Shown in pieces: positions 14,064 to 15,803 of a stretch of DNA of 15,803 nt (positions within the stretch are counted from its first letter, which is position 1; every line of letters begins with the position of its first letter). The DNA is from Bacillota bacterium. GTDB lineage: Bacteria; Bacillota; Clostridia; Lachnospirales; Lachnospiraceae. The DNA is taken from assembly GCA_017861355.1 (NCBI GenBank), contig JAGFXQ010000087.1:1-15803 (forward strand), read 5' to 3'. The notes under the pieces are model-generated. The model did no database searches, was not told where the DNA came from, and saw nothing but the letters and a program-made list of their open reading frames with translations. Both the position numbers and the translations under genes were made by a program.

Positions 14064-14852
14064 TCACACTTTTCTGATTAAGGTGTTTTTGTCCGCTTTT
14101 CTCCGATTAATGAAGATCAGTAATAATAACACGGTTACAAACATGAGGGTGGAAAGAGCATAGATCTCCGGTTTAATACCTTTGCGGACCTCTGTGTATA
14201 TCTTCGTTGATAATGTATTGATCTCAGGACCTTTCGTAAAATGAGTGATTACAAAATCATCCAGAGACATGGTGAAGGCCAAAAAGAAGCCGGATAATAC
14301 TCCGGGAAAGATATCCGGCAGAATGACCTTGAAGAAGGCATATACCGGAGAGGCACCCAAATCCTGTGCTGCCTCAAAGGTATGAGCATTCAGCTGCTTT
14401 AGCTTCGGCATGACACTGAGGATCACATAGGGGATGTTAAATGTAATATGTGCCAGTAATACACTGGTGAAGCCCAGAGTAAAATTAAGTGCTACGAAAA
14501 TCAACATGAGGGAGATACCGGTTACGATATCAGCATTCAACATCGGTATATTGGTGATAGCGAGCAATATCGTCCTGGGTGTCTTCTTCATACTGTTCAT
14601 AGCTATTGCAGCTGCAGTTCCAAGAAGTGTGGCGATGAGAGCGGAGGTTATGGCGATGATCAGTGTCGTTGATAATGCAGCCATAATATCCTCATTGTGG
14701 AAGAGCTCCTGATACCATTTGAGAGTAAAACCACCCCATTTTGCCCTGGATTTCGAAGCATTAAAGGATAACACAATCAGAATTGCGATCGGTGCGTATA
14801 AAAATAATAGAATGATTCCGATATAACAACGGCTAAAGAATTTTTTTACCAT
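14064..14852 (-). CDS. potC: Spermidine/putrescine ABC transporter permease PotC
   Basis: This is one of the two membrane subunits of the polyamine importer (262 residues). The membrane helices (about 10-30, 60-85, 95-125, 130-150, 185-205 and 235-255) fit the PotC/CysW-type permease fold. The conserved W-G-G-F-T-L-K-W-Y segment at about 39-47, typical of PotC, precedes the second helix. The ATPase-docking EAA loop begins at Glu160 (EAAQDLGASPVYAFFKVILP). The late segment S-L-D-D-F-V-I-T-H-F also matches PotC. The start overlaps the end of potB by seven bases, indicating coupling; potD follows after 77 bases. Confidence 0.93.
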   Translation of the reverse strand: MVKKFFSRCYIGIILLFLYAPIAILIVLSFNASKSRAKWGGFTLKWYQELFHNEDIMAALSTTLIIAITSALIATLLGTAAAIAMNSMKKTPRTILLAITNIPMLNADIVTGISLMLIFVALNFTLGFTSVLLAHITFNIPYVILSVMPKLKQLNAHTFEAAQDLGASPVYAFFKVILPDIFPGVLSGFFLAFTMSLDDFVITHFTKGPEINTLSTKIYTEVRKGIKPEIYALSTLMFVTVLLLLIFINRRKADKNTLIRKV

Positions 14853-15742
14853 ACATTACTTCCCTCGCCTTCTTTATCGTATTTTGAGATGACCGCCATA
14901 CTGAACAGGATGAATACCATCAGCACCAGAGACAGTCCGGAGCCCGTATTCCAATTACCAAGGCGGAATTGCTGTTCGATAACATTACCGATTAATACAA
15001 TCTTGCTTCCACCAAGGATAGTCGAGATAACAAAGGTGGTGAGAGAGGGTACAAACACCATGGTGATGCCACTTACTACACCCGGAAGACTGAGCGGAAG
15101 GATAATCTTTCGGAAGGTCTGTCCGGTGTTAGCCCCGAGATCTCGTGCGGCATTAACCACATCTTTATCGATTTTAATCAGCACATTATAGATCGGAAGC
15201 ACCATAAAAGGAAGGAAATTATATACCATACCAAGTACGATTGCTGCCGGCGTGTTGATGATATTCAGCGTAGGAAGATGCAGGAATTCCAGAATAGTAT
15301 TCAGAACACCGGTCCTCTCAAGAATATTCTGCCAGGCGATGGTTCGCAGCAGAAAATTCATCCACATAGGAAGAATGATGATCAACACAATAAAGCTGTT
15401 GCTTTTTAATTTGGTATTATTCAATATGATTGCCAATGGATAGGCAAGGATTAAGCATATGATAGTGCTGACGATGGATAATTCCAATGCAAGAAGGAGA
15501 GCGTCCCGATTAATCGGATCTGCAATGATGGAAATATTAGCAGTGGTAAAACTGTTTTCCCCATTCGTAAGGCCATAATATACAATCATAATCAGTGGGA
15601 TTAGAATGAAACCAATCATCCAGATAAGATATGGGAAAGAGAGCCATTTCACCTGATTACCCCGGGAAAATTGCAGACCGTGTTCTGATTTTTTCTCTTT
15701 GTTTTGTTTTAAATTATGATCATCTTTCTCTGTAACTGTCAT
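14846..15742 (-). CDS. potB: Spermidine/putrescine ABC transporter permease PotB
   Basis: This is the partner permease of PotC (298 residues). A charged cytoplasmic N-terminus (about 35 residues, Lys-rich) precedes the first helix. Conserved PotB features are FPYLIWMIGFILIPL, LPMWMNFLLRTIAW around 124-137, and the EAA-type loop N197-A-A-R-D-L-G-A-N-T-G-Q followed by FRKIILPLSLPG, which docks to the PotA ATPase. Near the C-terminus the F-x-L-G-N-W-N-T-G-S-G pattern also fits. The ATG at 15742 has an AGGAG ten bases upstream. It lies 22 bases after the potA stop and overlaps potC, so the set is one operon running potA-potB-potC-potD. Confidence 0.93.
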   Translation of the reverse strand: MTVTEKDDHNLKQNKEKKSEHGLQFSRGNQVKWLSFPYLIWMIGFILIPLIMIVYYGLTNGENSFTTANISIIADPINRDALLLALELSIVSTIICLILAYPLAIILNNTKLKSNSFIVLIIILPMWMNFLLRTIAWQNILERTGVLNTILEFLHLPTLNIINTPAAIVLGMVYNFLPFMVLPIYNVLIKIDKDVVNAARDLGANTGQTFRKIILPLSLPGVVSGITMVFVPSLTTFVISTILGGSKIVLIGNVIEQQFRLGNWNTGSGLSLVLMVFILFSMAVISKYDKEGEGSNVW

Positions 15743-15764
15743 AGGATATCATCTCCTGATTGTT

Positions 15765-15803
15765 CTATTCTTCGATTAGTACAGCCTCTTCATCCTCAGA
15801 TTC
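15765..15803 (-). CDS. potA: PotA ATPase, C-terminal end (partial)
   Basis: Twelve codons and a stop read on the - strand from the window edge: E-S-E-D-E-E-A-V-L-I-E-E. They end 22 bases before potB. An acidic tail containing E-A-V-x-I-E-E is consistent with the end of PotA, the ATP-binding subunit, and pot operons are normally potABCD. The assignment rests mostly on gene order, since too little of the protein is visible. Confidence 0.6.
   Translation of the reverse strand, partial: ESEDEEAVLIEE

Overview
The window looks like a chromosome segment of a Gram-positive anaerobe of the Clostridia, most likely a Lachnospiraceae / Clostridium phytofermentans-type organism. The evidence is moderately AT-rich DNA, strong AGGAGG-type ribosome sites, lipoprotein-anchored binding proteins, a GH13 lipoprotein amylase, stand-alone luxS and a clostridial pot operon. 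The genus is an inference; no rRNA or marker was available to test it.

Left part (1-8107, + strand): an alpha-glucan utilisation cluster. It holds the tail of a glycogen/maltodextrin phosphorylase, then a maltodextrin ABC importer (lipoprotein MalE, permeases MalF and MalG), a surface-anchored GH13 alpha-amylase lipoprotein and a cytosolic glycogen-debranching (amylo-alpha-1,6-glucosidase) enzyme. The logic is cut outside, import, debranch and phosphorolyse inside. No MalK-type ATPase is present, so the importer probably borrows an ATPase encoded elsewhere. Hairpins sit between malE and malF and before the amylase, and a strong bidirectional terminator closes the cluster at 8048-8107.

Middle (8116-12024): two overlapping, unrecognised minus-strand genes whose products share a C-terminal sequence motif; luxS on the minus strand with its terminator; a 370-bp divergent intergenic region with two good plus-strand promoters and a possible 21-codon ORF; a HAD phosphatase; and trpS. 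The trpS frame is broken by an exact 8-bp tandem duplication (11509-11524), and removing one copy restores a normal-length TrpS.

Right part (12025-15803): a D-2-hydroxyacid (glycerate/hydroxypyruvate type) dehydrogenase on the + strand converges on a spermidine/putrescine ABC operon on the - strand (potA tail, potB, potC, potD). potD lacks its last ~30 codons: its frame runs without a stop straight into the shared bidirectional terminator, so transcripts ended there would be nonstop.

The most noteworthy points are the two damaged genes, trpS (tandem duplication) and potD (3' deletion into a terminator), the uncharacterised paired genes at 8116-9055, and the mutually exclusive hairpins ahead of the amylase.
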